DNA of 30,509 bases from an uncultured Candidatus Melainabacteria bacterium (lineage in GTDB: Bacteria; Cyanobacteriota; Vampirovibrionia; Gastranaerophilales; Gastranaerophilaceae). The translations under genes were made by a program, and so were the position numbers. The notes beneath the pieces were generated by a model, which saw only the letters and a program-made list of their open reading frames with translations, made no database searches and was not told where the DNA came from. Positions within the stretch are counted from its first letter, which is position 1. Each line of letters begins with the position of its first letter. Positions 1-10,100 of this stretch are shown here, piece after piece. The stretch is taken from NCBI GenBank assembly GCA_934747335.1, contig CAKVGS010000024.1:1-30509 (forward strand), read 5' to 3'.

Positions 1-1
1 T

Positions 2-469
2 GATATAAAAGAACTTGCGCAGTTTTTGTCAAAAGAAAATCTCATTGTAATAACGGCGGATGGCATTTCGTATTCTTTAGCGAAAGAAGCTTGTTTGAAG
101 ATTAAAGAAACTTCTTACAAAAATATCAGCGCAGCTATTCTGGGCGAATTTATGCACGGGCATGTTGCCGTGTTCAACAATAAGGGAGCACTAATCTATA
201 TTGCTGTCGATGAAATATCAAAACGCTCTGTTTCAAATCTTCAAAAAATTAAAGCCGATTACAATCCAAAACTCGTTATTATCGGGCCTAGCTCTGATGA
301 ACTTAAACCTGATTATAATATAAATATCGTTTGCGAAAATGAAATTCAACAAATGTTTGCGGATGTTTTGATTTGTCAGCAGTTGGCTTTGGAAATAGCT
401 TTGAAATTAAAACGCAATGTTGATCATCCGCGTGGATTGCATAAGGTTGTTGTGGATAAGAATGTTTGA
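2..469 (+). CDS. SIS-domain sugar-phosphate protein, C-terminal part (GlmS-like)
   Basis: The frame is open to the left edge, so this is the C-terminal 155 residues of a longer protein; a TTG at 26 lies inside it and is unlikely to be the true start. The visible part looks like the second SIS (sugar isomerase) domain of glucosamine-fructose-6-phosphate aminotransferase-type enzymes. It has alternating hydrophobic strands (NLIVITADG, PKLVIIGPSSDE), a helical region rich in Leu/Ala, and the C-terminal signature NVDHPRGLHKVVVD, close to the DVDxPRNLAKSVTVE tail of GlmS. SIS domains bind phosphosugars in the cytoplasm. Whether this is GlmS itself or a related SIS isomerase/deaminase cannot be told without the N-terminal part. 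No terminator in its own direction is obvious; the hairpin downstream favours the opposite strand. Confidence 0.75.
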   Translation, partial: DIKELAQFLSKENLIVITADGISYSLAKEACLKIKETSYKNISAAILGEFMHGHVAVFNNKGALIYIAVDEISKRSVSNLQKIKADYNPKLVIIGPSSDELKPDYNINIVCENEIQQMFADVLICQQLALEIALKLKRNVDHPRGLHKVVVDKNV

Positions 470-490
470 GGGTGTTATTAACCTTCCCAA

Positions 491-526
491 CAAAAAAACA
501 TGGCGCTTCGCTAAGAAACGCCATGT
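491..526 (-). terminator. Rho-independent terminator of the coiled-coil gene
   Basis: The 8-bp arms ACATGGCG (498-505) and CGCCATGT (519-526) form a perfect stem. Read on the minus strand, the stem is followed by a run of seven T residues (complement of 492-498). It lies 27 bases beyond the stop of the minus-strand gene ending at 553. Confidence 0.85.
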
Positions 527-552
527 GATATCCCAATTTAAATCAACTAAAT

Positions 553-1152
553 CTAATTCATTCTAAAATCTTGAGCAAATTCCTGACGTTGGTTAACATA
601 GCCTGAACTCATTTGTTCATCAGCTTCTGCACGTCTTCTTTCCATCTGCAATTGACCATTTTTTACAACTTCTTGCAATTGAGTCAAATTTTGTTCAATA
701 TTAGCCAAAACTTGTTCTGCATAAACAGTTGCACCATCTTTGATTCTAGTTGCTTCATCAATTGCTTGATTTCTAACGCTTTCTGCTTCGTCCAAAGCCT
801 TGCGTTTAATATCTTCACAATCAGTGATAACTTGTTCTTTAATTTTTTCTGCTTCTCTTTGAACAGCTCTTAACAAATCAGATTCGCTAAGAAGTCTGTT
901 TGCTTCTGCTTGAGCGTCAGAAATAACTTTTTCAGCACGTTGTTGAGCTTCATATTGAAGTTCGTCTTTACGTCTTAATAATGCTCTTGCTTCCTTAATT
1001 TCATCAGGAAGTGCTGCGTATAATTTATCCAAGATGTTTGTAACAGCATCTTTTTTAACAATTGAAACTGAACCTAGAAGCGGAATACCGTGATCTAAGG
1101 CTTCTTCTAACTCGTTCATTAAACCGTAAATAACATCTTGTTGTGAATTCAT
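553..1152 (-). CDS. DivIVA/ATP-synthase-b-like coiled-coil protein
   Basis: This 199-residue protein has no signal peptide. The N-terminus (about 1-60) carries a Leu/Glu-rich helix and the segment IPLLGSVSIVKKDAVTNILD, followed by LYAALPDEIKEARALL. That pattern is typical of small bacterial proteins annotated as 'ATP synthase F0 subunit B' or DivIVA-like. Residues 60-165 are a long Ala/Glu/Lys/Arg coiled coil with repeated AE..R and EA..I.. heptads. The last 30 residues are Gln/Arg/Met-rich and probably disordered. It is not the real F0 b subunit because no membrane helix is present. The start is supported by GGAG six bases upstream. A role in cell division or envelope scaffolding is plausible by family but not shown. 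It is a monocistronic gene with its own terminator. Confidence 0.75.
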   Translation of the reverse strand: MNSQQDVIYGLMNELEEALDHGIPLLGSVSIVKKDAVTNILDKLYAALPDEIKEARALLRRKDELQYEAQQRAEKVISDAQAEANRLLSESDLLRAVQREAEKIKEQVITDCEDIKRKALDEAESVRNQAIDEATRIKDGATVYAEQVLANIEQNLTQLQEVVKNGQLQMERRRAEADEQMSSGYVNQRQEFAQDFRMN

Positions 1153-1232
1153 TTTCTACTCCGTAAAATTTGTATGATAGTTACCAAAATTGTACAACAA
1201 ATAGATGAAAAAAGTCAACGAGTGAAGAGAAT

Positions 1233-1586
1233 TCATGAATTTTTTTCTAAGTATATAATGTCTTTTTCAATAGTTTTCAAAATTATATTGATAGACATAT
1301 TAGCATCCGTGCTTTGAATCATATACATATCAGAATTAAACGGACATTTTTTCTTAATAGAATCAAAAAGGTGTTTATATGCAATTATAGAAGACAAGTT
1401 TTTGCCCAAATCACTGTTCATATTTCTTTTATAAACATTTGGTAAACTGGCAAGGATGCAACACAAAACATCATCAATTTTATTTTTTTTAATGAAGCTA
1501 TTATTTAAAAATTTAAAATCTATATCTCTCACAACTACGCGTTGCAGTTTTTTAAAATAATTTATTAAATCCGTCAAATCTTCCAT
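1233..1586 (-). CDS. hypothetical protein, 117 residues
   Basis: I do not recognise this gene. The product is Lys/Asn/Ile-rich, predicted mainly helical, with no signal peptide or membrane segment. It contains two adjacent Cys (DDVLCCILASLP) and a third in KKKCPFNSD, but no metal-site spacing. The ATG at 1584-1586 has no clear Shine-Dalgarno sequence. It precedes the coiled-coil gene on the same strand with an 80-base gap, so co-transcription is possible. Its very low GC and the lack of a clear ribosome binding site leave some doubt that it is expressed. Confidence 0.45.
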   Translation of the reverse strand: MEDLTDLINYFKKLQRVVVRDIDFKFLNNSFIKKNKIDDVLCCILASLPNVYKRNMNSDLGKNLSSIIAYKHLFDSIKKKCPFNSDMYMIQSTDANMSINIILKTIEKDIIYLEKNS

Positions 1587-1726
1587 AATATGTTTATTAT
1601 ATATAAAGCTTAGTAAAATAACAAGATTACAATCCAGCTAAAAAAAGAAAATGTTACGAATTGTTAAAAATTTTTGTTTGTTAAGCAATTGGGTATAAGA
1701 AAAATACTTTACATGATTATAGTGTG

Positions 1727-1756
1727 TTGAAAAATATTTGGACGTAATTATATAAA
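1727..1756 (+). promoter_or_regulatory. candidate promoter of the HD-GYP gene
   Basis: TTGAAA at 1727-1732 is followed, after 16 or 18 bases, by TATATA (1749) or TATAAA (1751). This gives a leader of about 25 bases before the ATG at 1787, with no obvious Shine-Dalgarno sequence. The AT-rich context makes chance matches likely. Confidence 0.35.
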
Positions 1757-1786
1757 TATAAGTCCAAGAAGTGTGAATTGTAGAAA

Positions 1787-2542
1787 ATGACGTTTGTATC
1801 CCCAATTTTTAATAAATTGAATATTGCTCCCGTACAGTTCAGGTCGACAGCAGCACAATCTGTCTACCCGACAGGGCAAGGTTTGCGCAAGGATTCATTT
1901 AACTCTAATCCTTTGTACAGTAATTTTGCGGATAAAAACAGTATCACTCAATTAGCAAAATCAAATCCGGAAATTATGCGAATTTTGAAGGACAATAAAA
2001 TTCCGCTTAAAGTTAATGTGAAAGAGTTAGAAGATTTGAAAAACGGACACTTGATGGATACGCGTGTTACGGCTGCTAAGATATATTCTGCTCTTCCAAA
2101 AGAAATGAAACAAGAAGTAAACTTAATGGATTTGCAACAAGCTGCAATGCTTCATGATTATGGCAAAGCTTTAATTCCTGATAAAATTCTAAATAAGAAC
2201 GGTAAATTAACAGATTCAGAAAAACAGATTATGGAATTGCATTCAGAGCTTGGTTATGAATTGTTAAAACAGCAAGGTGTAAATCAAAATGTGCTTAATA
2301 TGATAAAATACCATCATCAGACACCACAAGGAGATGGGTATCCTCGTGTTTCTCAAGATTACAACCATGATGTAGGGGCGCAAATTCTTGCAACAGCTGA
2401 TAAATATTCGGCATTAAGAGAAAAGCGCAGCTATAAAGAACCTCTAAGCAAAGAAGAAGCTTTAAACATTATTCAGCAAGATGTTGAGAATAATATTATT
2501 GCGCCTGAAATTTATCAAGCTTTGGAAAAAACTGTGGTGTAA
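1787..2542 (+). CDS. HD-GYP-type phosphohydrolase
   Basis: The protein has 251 residues. An N-terminal ~45-residue tail of low complexity (Ser/Asn/Pro/Tyr-rich) precedes an HD domain with the metal-binding series of the HD-GYP class: MLHDYGK (His-Asp, about 122-128), followed by IPDKILNKNGKLT, H in LHSELGYELL, HH in KYHHQTPQGDGYP, and D in ILATADKYSAL. The canonical HHExxDGxGYP becomes HHQTPQGDGYP, so the Asp before the first Gly is missing while the GYP is kept. HD-GYP proteins hydrolyse cyclic di-GMP or related molecules in the cytoplasm. There is no receiver or sensor domain, which is unusual; the short N-terminal tail may serve targeting. No Shine-Dalgarno is visible. It is followed by a hairpin terminator inside a dispersed repeat. 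Confidence 0.85.
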   Translation: MTFVSPIFNKLNIAPVQFRSTAAQSVYPTGQGLRKDSFNSNPLYSNFADKNSITQLAKSNPEIMRILKDNKIPLKVNVKELEDLKNGHLMDTRVTAAKIYSALPKEMKQEVNLMDLQQAAMLHDYGKALIPDKILNKNGKLTDSEKQIMELHSELGYELLKQQGVNQNVLNMIKYHHQTPQGDGYPRVSQDYNHDVGAQILATADKYSALREKRSYKEPLSKEEALNIIQQDVENNIIAPEIYQALEKTVV

Positions 2543-2550
2543 ACACTTTG

Positions 2551-2670
2551 TAGAGTGGGAAAAGCGTTAGCGGTTCCCACCTTTTCGAATTCGGTGGGTA
2601 CGCTAAGCTAAATTAATATACAGATTTACAAGCTTGAAGAAGCTTTATCCACCCTATCTTGCTATCAAAA
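2551..2670 (+). repeat. dispersed intergenic repeat, copy A
   Basis: This block shares order and wording with 3797-3965. Both have a hairpin whose loop reads AGCGT(T/C)AGCGG, then GGTACGCTA-type sequence, then TTTACAAGCTTGAAGA and a CTTT-rich tail. The stem sequence differs between copies while pairing is kept. It fills most of the gap between the HD-GYP gene and the secreted-protein gene. Confidence 0.6.
2555..2585 (+). terminator. terminator hairpin after the HD-GYP gene
   Basis: Arms GTGGGAA (2555-2561) and TTCCCAC (2574-2580) are followed by CTTTT. It is the first part of repeat copy A and lies 12 bases past the HD-GYP stop codon. Confidence 0.6.
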
Positions 2671-2726
2671 AATTTTATTTACGATTTTTATATATAATAT
2701 AAAAAAGAATATAAGGAAATTATTTT

Positions 2727-3782
2727 ATGAAATGCAGTTTAAATCTTTTTAGTGTTATGCCTAAGAAATTTCTTGCTCCTGCTGCAATAGCAGGTCTGAT
2801 GTCATTACCAACATTTTCTAATAACTTAATAAAAGAGGATGTTTTTGAAAAAAGTAATATTAAATCAGAGCAAGTTGATAAAGCATCTCAAAATGACAAT
2901 GACAATGATTTAAAGAATGCTATTGATAATTATAATAAACTTGATTATTACGACCGTTCTAAACTTACGTATGAAACTTCTGATAGCGTACAAAGTAAGC
3001 TATATAAAATGGAACACAGAATTGATGATACCTTTGCAAATTGCAAAGCCTATCAAGATATATGTATTATTCCAAGATGGCATTACAGATATTATCCATA
3101 TTTGCAAGAAAAACTTATAAATTTTGATGTTCAAGAAATTAGAACAAGAACGGATGCGGATATGAAGTCTTTGCAAGATTTACAAGATAAAATTGAATAT
3201 GCTATTGAAGATGCTAATGGAGAAAAAGAGCACAATAAACCCGCAACAACTCATTATGATATTGAAGAATTGGCTCAAAAACATTTGGGAATGAGCTATG
3301 CAGATTTTGATGAAGAATATCATGATGAATTAGAATTTTGTAAAACAGTTACTTACGCAGATTTCAACTTAATGAACGAAAGACAGGCTTTTGTTTATGG
3401 AAAAGCAAAAGCGTATGCAAAAGAAATGTTGGAAACCACTATTGATGAAGCAAGGAATACAAGATTTAATTATGGTGAAAGACTTTTAGACGAAACAACT
3501 AAAACATCAGATGATTTAAGTACTATTACCGATTTTGAATTAGATGGTATAAAAGATGATAGTTGGACAAAATTAAAAAGCGGAATTGTAATTAATTCAT
3601 TTAAGGAAGTTTTAAAGAAAAATCTTTCCGAAAATAAACCCAATGGTATTAATGATTTAATTACGACAGAACCTTTAACAACAAAATCAATCAAGAAATT
3701 TGAAAATGGCAAAGTCGTTGTTATAACACCAAACGGTTTGAAATATAATACAAATGGAACATTAATTACAAACAAAAAGTGA
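2727..3782 (+). CDS. secreted or lipid-free exported protein of unknown function
   Basis: The product has 351 residues. The N-terminus has a Lys pair (MPKKF) followed by an Ala/Leu/Ile-rich stretch (LAPAAIAGLMSLPTFSNN, about 16-33) that reads as a Sec signal peptide. The mature part is acidic and Asp/Asn/Tyr-rich, with aromatic clusters (WHYRYYPYL about 113-121) and a long helical middle. The tail contains NGKVVVITPNGLKYNTNGT, similar in style to the Lys/Thr/Asn-rich beta segments near the N-terminus of the giant protein encoded next. I recognise no domain. AAGGAA about ten bases upstream of the ATG is a reasonable ribosome binding site. It is flanked on both sides by related intergenic repeats. 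Export is inferred from the N-terminus only. Confidence 0.65.
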   Translation: MKCSLNLFSVMPKKFLAPAAIAGLMSLPTFSNNLIKEDVFEKSNIKSEQVDKASQNDNDNDLKNAIDNYNKLDYYDRSKLTYETSDSVQSKLYKMEHRIDDTFANCKAYQDICIIPRWHYRYYPYLQEKLINFDVQEIRTRTDADMKSLQDLQDKIEYAIEDANGEKEHNKPATTHYDIEELAQKHLGMSYADFDEEYHDELEFCKTVTYADFNLMNERQAFVYGKAKAYAKEMLETTIDEARNTRFNYGERLLDETTKTSDDLSTITDFELDGIKDDSWTKLKSGIVINSFKEVLKKNLSENKPNGINDLITTEPLTTKSIKKFENGKVVVITPNGLKYNTNGTLITNKK

Positions 3783-3805
3783 ATTTAATCTTAAATAGAG
3801 TAAGT

Positions 3806-3835
3806 GTTAAAAAGCGTCAGCGGTTTTAACTTTTT
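3806..3835 (+). terminator. terminator hairpin after the secreted-protein gene
   Basis: Arms GTTAAAA (3806-3812) and TTTTAAC (3824-3830) are followed by TTTTT. The position in the repeat is the same as the 2555 hairpin, but the stem bases differ, so pairing is maintained by paired changes. Confidence 0.6.
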
Positions 3836-3847
3836 AATATAGAAATT

Positions 3848-3870
3848 GTAGGGCGCAAATTTTTGCACTA
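3848..3870 (+). repeat. small hairpin repeat GTAGGG(C/T)GCAA...
   Basis: The sequence starting GTAGGGCGCAAA matches the reverse complement of 25731-25752 (GTAGGGTGCAA...). Both are short imperfect hairpins in intergenic DNA. Confidence 0.45.
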
Positions 3871-4055
3871 ATAGCTTTTTTTGAAAATTCGTTAGGTACG
3901 CTATACTAAATTTATATGCAGAGTTTACAAGCTTGAAGAGACTTTGCTCGCCTTACTTTACTCATAAATAAAAACAATTGTAACAAAATATCCTCCAAAT
4001 GTAACAATTTTTTTAAAAACATTAAAGTTTTTGAATTTTTTGCCGATAAGAAACA

Positions 4056-4093
4056 TGTAACGTTTAAGAGATTTCGTTACACAAATTTTGTAA
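4056..4093 (+). promoter_or_regulatory. inverted repeats upstream of the giant gene
   Basis: TGTAACG (4056-4062) pairs with CGTTACA (4075-4081) across 12 bases, and TTACA (4077-4081) can alternatively pair with TGTAA (4089-4093). The set ends about 25 bases before the ATG and is a candidate operator or leader hairpin. Confidence 0.4.
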
Positions 4094-4118
4094 GAAAAAA
4101 TGGAGCGACAACATTAAA

Positions 4119-7100
4119 ATGACAGATACTTTTGCTCTTGGTAAGAAAGAAAACATTGATTTTAATAAACTAAAAAGCGGTATTACCAAAAAAGAACTTG
4201 GAATAGAAAATAACACTATTCTTTCTAATATTTTTGATAGTATTGATAAAGGTGATGAAAATGCCGAAGGTAAAGGTAATGGTAGATTAGAGCGAAAAGA
4301 ATTAATAACTTTTATAAATAAAATCAAAGAACTTGCCGGAAAAGATAGAAAACTGTCTAAAAAAGAAGCAAAAAAATACGAAATTGATGGAAATAAGTTA
4401 GGAAAAGATAAAGAGCAATTATTAGAATTTTTAAAAAAGCTTTCTGAATTAACTAAAGGCGTTCAATCTGTTGATGAAAATGAAGTAGTTTTATATGAAG
4501 ATGGACATGCTGTTCAAATTTTAGCAAATGGTAATAAAAAGACAACCAGTTCAGATAAAAATAGAATTACTACAACGGATGAAAATGATGAAGTTGTAGA
4601 AGAAACTGTTGTTGATGAAGATAAGAAAACTACAACTAATTTTAAAAATAATAAGAAAATAAAAAGTGTAACAGAAAATACTGATAATGGTGAAAAAGAA
4701 ACTATTATTTATAATGAAGATGGTAAAACCCCAAAATCAAAAGTTACAGATTTTGAAGGAACAACCACAACATTTATTTATGATTCTGCAAAAAATAAGT
4801 ATAAACCTCTTTCAGAAGATATAAAAATTGGTGATAGAGTTAAACATACTGAATACGATTCAGAAAACAGCGATGAAAATGAGCGTCAAATTAAACAGTC
4901 TACCGTAACAAGAAATGGTCAACTTGTTGCCAAAACAAAAAACGGACATTCTGTTGAATATGACGGACAAGGTAATACTTACATTATTGTTCAACCGGAT
5001 GAAAGAGATGCCGGAAAAATTGCGAAAAAATTTGGTTGCAATAAAGAAAAATTAGTTGAAATCAATAATGGTAAATATTGTTTTGAACCGGGTGAAAGAA
5101 TTAAAATCCCGCAACAATTAGAGCCGAATGAAGAAGTGTTGAAAGACAGATTGTCTTCTGCGGATTCAAAAGCACAGTATAAAGAAGAATGTAGACAAAA
5201 AGAAGAAGCAGAACGTGCTAGACAACAAAGAGTGGCAGTAGCTAGAGCTAATGCTACGCGAGCTACTAAGCAGACAACAAGTGTTCGTAGTACTGCAAAA
5301 GTCAATGACTGGCAAGGTCAAAAAGGCAAAGACTGGAAATATGCTGCCATTGTTTGGGATAAAGGCGCTACACCTGAAAGCATGGCAAGAAATTTATTTA
5401 AAAGAGAAGGTATAAATAATCCTTCGGCTTCTGCTGTAAGTGCAAGAGCAAAGGCTATATATAGTGCTTTTAAAGATATTTTTGACAAAAATAGAAAAGT
5501 TGCGAAATCAAAATTGCTTTACTATCGAGTTTCAACAAAGGCAGGTATTGTTGCAACAGGAACAAACGGATATTACGTAAAAAAAGATGCTAATGGTGAA
5601 CTTGTATATTTTGATAAATGGAATAGACAAATTTCAGCTTCAGAATTTAAAAAAGTTTGTCCGTCTATTTACGAAAGTGTAACTCAGACAAAACGAGGAG
5701 CTTCAATAAGAGTTCATAATAAGTATGATACAACGACTATTAGAAAACAAGCTAAAGAATTAGCTCGAAAAATTCATGCTCAAATAGATGGCGCTTCTCT
5801 TAATGAAAATACGATAAATCTATTGAGAGGTATCACGGCAGAAAACGCAGCTTTTGTAATTTCTGAATATCAAAGTATGTATAAAGTTTCATTAGCAAAA
5901 GATATTGATGATGAATGGGGACTTGATTTAAATACAGTTAAAGAACATATTTGTAAAAAACTTGTTGATCAAGCAAAAAGTTTGGGAATCAAAAATCTTT
6001 ATTATGGCGATTATGCAAAACTCAATGATATTGCATCATTACAAAAATGGATTAATACCGTGTCATCAAAAATTATGGGTGCAATGGGTCAAGCCAAAAC
6101 TTCTTATTACGCTACAAATGCAGAAGAAGCACAAATTCAACAATCTAAATCAAAAGAAACTGTTGCAAAAAATTCCGCAGGACAAATTGTAAATAATTTA
6201 ATTCAAGAAACAAGCGGAATAAATGATGTAGACAAAATAAAACAACTTATTGCAAGAATTGATACACCGGAAGAATTGAAAGAAGTTAACCGTTTATTAA
6301 CTCTTAAAGGTTATCCGCCAACTGATAAATATTCCGCGATTGAAAACTATATATATCAAGAAGCAAATAATTCTATTGTTCATACATATAATTCTTCTGA
6401 TTATTTAGAACAAACTGTTCAAAAATGGATACAAAATGGAACTTTAAAAGGTCAAGCAGCTAACGAAGCTCAAGCTAGAATGGCTGCAAGAGTTTTGTAT
6501 GATGGTGGCGACGGATTTGGTACTAACTGTGAAAAAATTAAAAAAGCAGTCAGATTGATTAAATGTCCGAAACCGACAGGAAATCGTCAAGCTGATAATA
6601 AACAAGCACGAGAAGTATACAGGCTTGTTAATAATCTTATTAAGAAACACAATACTTTCTATGGCTTGGGCAGCCCTTGCAAAAACTTGGTTGATTATTG
6701 CGAAGGCGAAATGTGGACTAGTGAAGTTAAATACTTAAAAGGTATTTTGGCAGAAACAAACGCTATCCAAGGAAAAGAAAAAGCACAAGCAATAAAAGAT
6801 TTAACACAAGAAGCTGTCGAAGGTGCAGGTACGGATATTGAATACCTTGAACAAGCAATAAAAGGCATTGATTCACCTGAAGACAGACGCGCCGTTGAAG
6901 TTAAATTAAAACAATATTGTCAAAAGAAAGGTATTAAACCACAAATTCAAGGACAAAGCTATTTACAAGCCATTCTTTATGATGAATGCGATATAATGGG
7001 TATAAGCCGTGACCATAAAGAAATTCGTAAGTTTAATGAAATGTTGATTTCTCAAGGCGCTTACACTAAAGAAGAAATAGTTAATTTGAGAGCAGAACAA

Positions 7101-10100
7101 GCAGCATTACAAATTTTGGAAGGCAATTTTATTAATGCGCAAGATGCGGTTCAACAAATTAAAGACCCTAAAGTTTATGCTAAAGCATTACAATTGATTC
7201 AAAATAAGTGTGGCAAAAATCTTGATAACTTTTTATTGTCAAAACTCGGACAACAAAAAACAGATTTGGTAGAAGCTGAATTAGCAGCCAATAGTCTTAT
7301 TGGTGGTGATAAAGCTGTAAATATTGCATATAGATTAATTCAAAGCTCTGATTTTAATGTTAGAGCAAAAGGTCTTATGGCAATAAGAAACGGAGATGTT
7401 GCCAGAAAAGTTGACAACATGTTAAAAGCACATGGTTCTTCTCTTGCCAAAGTGATGGAACAATTTAACAAAGAAAAAGCTGAATATAAAGATAAAGCTG
7501 CTTTATGGGATGGAATTGCAATGTTTGGCGGAGGTTTGATTGCAGAACATATTTCTGACAGATACAGAGATAATACTGATGTATCTGATAATATGTATGT
7601 TGAAGCAACAAACGCTATACCTTTAACGCAAAAACAAAAAGATGCTTATAATCAAGCTGTTAAAACATTTGAAGAATGTTTAAATAAAATGAAATCTGAT
7701 TATCAACAAGCTTTAGACTCTCAAGGTGTTGTATCAGGTGCAATAAACGCATTTTGTTCTGTTTATAATTTAGGTACAACCAAAGATGAGATTGAAGCTA
7801 GAATTGAACATGATACGGAAACATTGCGTTTGCTAAAATTGGCAGCAAAAGGTAAATTGACAAAATATGTTAACGGTAGAGAAATTATTGTTTCTTTTGA
7901 AGATGTATGGAAAGAACGTCAATCTGACCGTGTAACAGCTAATGCTGTTACGCTAACAAATGCTATTGAATCGGTAAAAGGTAAAAAAGAAGTTGCTTTT
8001 GATGTAAAAAAAGTTGAAAAAGTAGAAAATAAAGCACAAACTCTTGCTGCAATGGATTATGCAAAAGATAATATTGTTGTTTGCTGGGATGAATTAAGTA
8101 GTGCAAGAACTGAAAGACAATATGCTGTTGCAATTATGGATACTTTAGAAAAACTGTCTAATATGTCAGGCAAAAAGATGTCCTTATCTTACGTTGGATG
8201 TTCTCTTAAAAATGGTATAATTGTAGATAAAACAGGTAAACCTGTTCCTACTGCGAAATTACAAGAACTTGCAAATCAATTGAAAAAAGGTTTGAGTGAA
8301 GTTTCTAATTCTTTATTTGGAACTTCACTTTCTCAAGATTCATCTAGTAACAAAGTTTCTAGTGTATTAGAAAAAGCTTATGACAAAAAAGTTGAAAACT
8401 TTAAACAAGAATATCGCGATGCTTTTGGTCAAGAATGCCCTGATGAAATTATAGAAAATTATACAACTACAATTTCAAGAGGTCTGATGGTAGCAAATGT
8501 CGGTGTGATGATTGGTGCCGTAATCGCTGCACCGTTTACGGGTGGCGGTTCATTATCAATGTTTGCGGTTGGCGCAGGTGCATCTCTTGCAATGAATGGT
8601 TTGGAACATGCTACCGATGCTGACGGTTGGACAAATTCAGAATGGACAACAGATTTATCTCAAGCAGCTTGGGATGGTGTTTTGACAGCTTGTGGTTATA
8701 AAGTCGGTCAAATAGCAGAAAGCTTTGCAAAAGGTGCAAGTCTTTTGTCAGGTCAAAACAAATGGATTGCTACAATGCTTAATAAAATGCCAAAATCACA
8801 AGCTACAAAAGCATTGGCAAAAGCCGAAGAAATTGCAAATAAAGTTCAAACTTATGCAGGCAAAGTAGGTAAGAATGTATTGCAAACTAAAAAAGCAAAT
8901 TTGCTTAAAAAATATCCGACAATGAATCCTAAGACTGCGGAAAATGTAGCTGTTATTGTTGCAAGAGTTGAAGCAGCAGGTATAGAAATTGCCAGTGATA
9001 CATTACAATCACTTGTTCAAATGTATTGCATGGAAGGTGAATTCAATGTTGAATCATTTACGACTGCTTTATACATGTCAATTGGTGCAAATACAGTAGG
9101 TCATGTGGTTGCAGCACGTTCTGCAAAAAAAGAAGTGAAAGCAAATAGTACCACACCTCAAGAATATCCTTCTGCACACGCAGCAAAACGAGGAGGAAGA
9201 GATGCTATTGCGGATGGAGAAGTTGCAAGAAATGCTGACCAATCACATCTGAATGCAAATGAACGTAAAATTGTAGAAGATGGTATTGATGATGTTCCGA
9301 CTAAAGAAGAAGTCGATGCTTATCAACATGAAAATGGATACAAAAAGCCAACAGCGGAAGAAAAAGCTGCAATTGATAAAAATAACGCAGAAGCAGATGC
9401 AGCCAATCGTGAAGCTCATAAAGTCGAAAATAATATTGACAACTCAAGCGCTGATGCTTTAAAAAGAGCAAAAGAATCAGCTAGTGATGTTGATTTCAAT
9501 AAGAATGGTGTATTCAAAAATGAAAATGCGGATTTTGTTGTTCAAAATGGTAAAGTAACCGAAATTAGAACAAAAGACGGACGCGTTATCACTGATGAAC
9601 TAAAAATTGCAAAGTATTTGGATAAAAATGGAATTGAATTAAAAGATTTGACCCCAGAAAAAGTTGCAGAGCCTAAGGTTGAAACAAGCGAATTAAAGGT
9701 TGAAACAGAAGAGTCTAAAGTTAATGAGTCTAAAGTTGAAACAGAAGAATCCAAAGCTACCGCAGATGAAGCTAAAGTAAAAGCAGAGGAATCTAAAGTT
9801 AAAACTGAAGAATCAAAAACTGCAACAGATGAAGTTAAAGTAGAAGCTGAAGAGTCTAAGGTAAAAACAGACGAACCTAAGGTTGAGGCTGAAGAGTCTA
9901 GAGTTGATGTTGATGAACCTGAGATTAAAACAGGACACCAACAAAATACTGCCAAATCTTATTCTGAAATGAATGAAGATGAATTGTTTGCGACTTATTA
10001 TCAGTTAAGAAATGAAGTTAAATATTCTCCATTAAGCAATGCTGATAAAGCTGCAAAAATTAATGAGTTAAAGAAAATTGAAGCAGAATTGGATAACAAA

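Larger units (their letters stand above)
3797..3965 (+). repeat. dispersed intergenic repeat, copy B
   Basis: This is the second copy of the element at 2551-2670. It is longer because about 40 bases, including a GTAGGGCGCAAA hairpin unit, sit inside it. The blocks AAGCGTCAGCGG, TAGGTACGCTA and TTTACAAGCTTGAAGA are shared with copy A. Confidence 0.6.
3783..4118 (+). other. 336-base intergenic region before the giant gene
   Basis: This gap holds repeat copy B (3797-3965) with its terminator, a nested small hairpin repeat at 3848-3870, three TGTAAC motifs (about 3979, 4000 and 4056), and an inverted repeat at 4056-4093 just before the giant gene. No coding potential is seen. Confidence 0.7.

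Noticed and set aside
553..1152. True F0 ATP-synthase subunit b
   Set aside because: No N-terminal membrane helix and no other ATP synthase genes nearby.
9542..9955. Minus-strand frame encoding a Ser/Leu/Thr repeat protein
   Set aside because: It is the reverse shadow of the Lys/Glu tandem repeat in the giant gene and has no start signal of its own.
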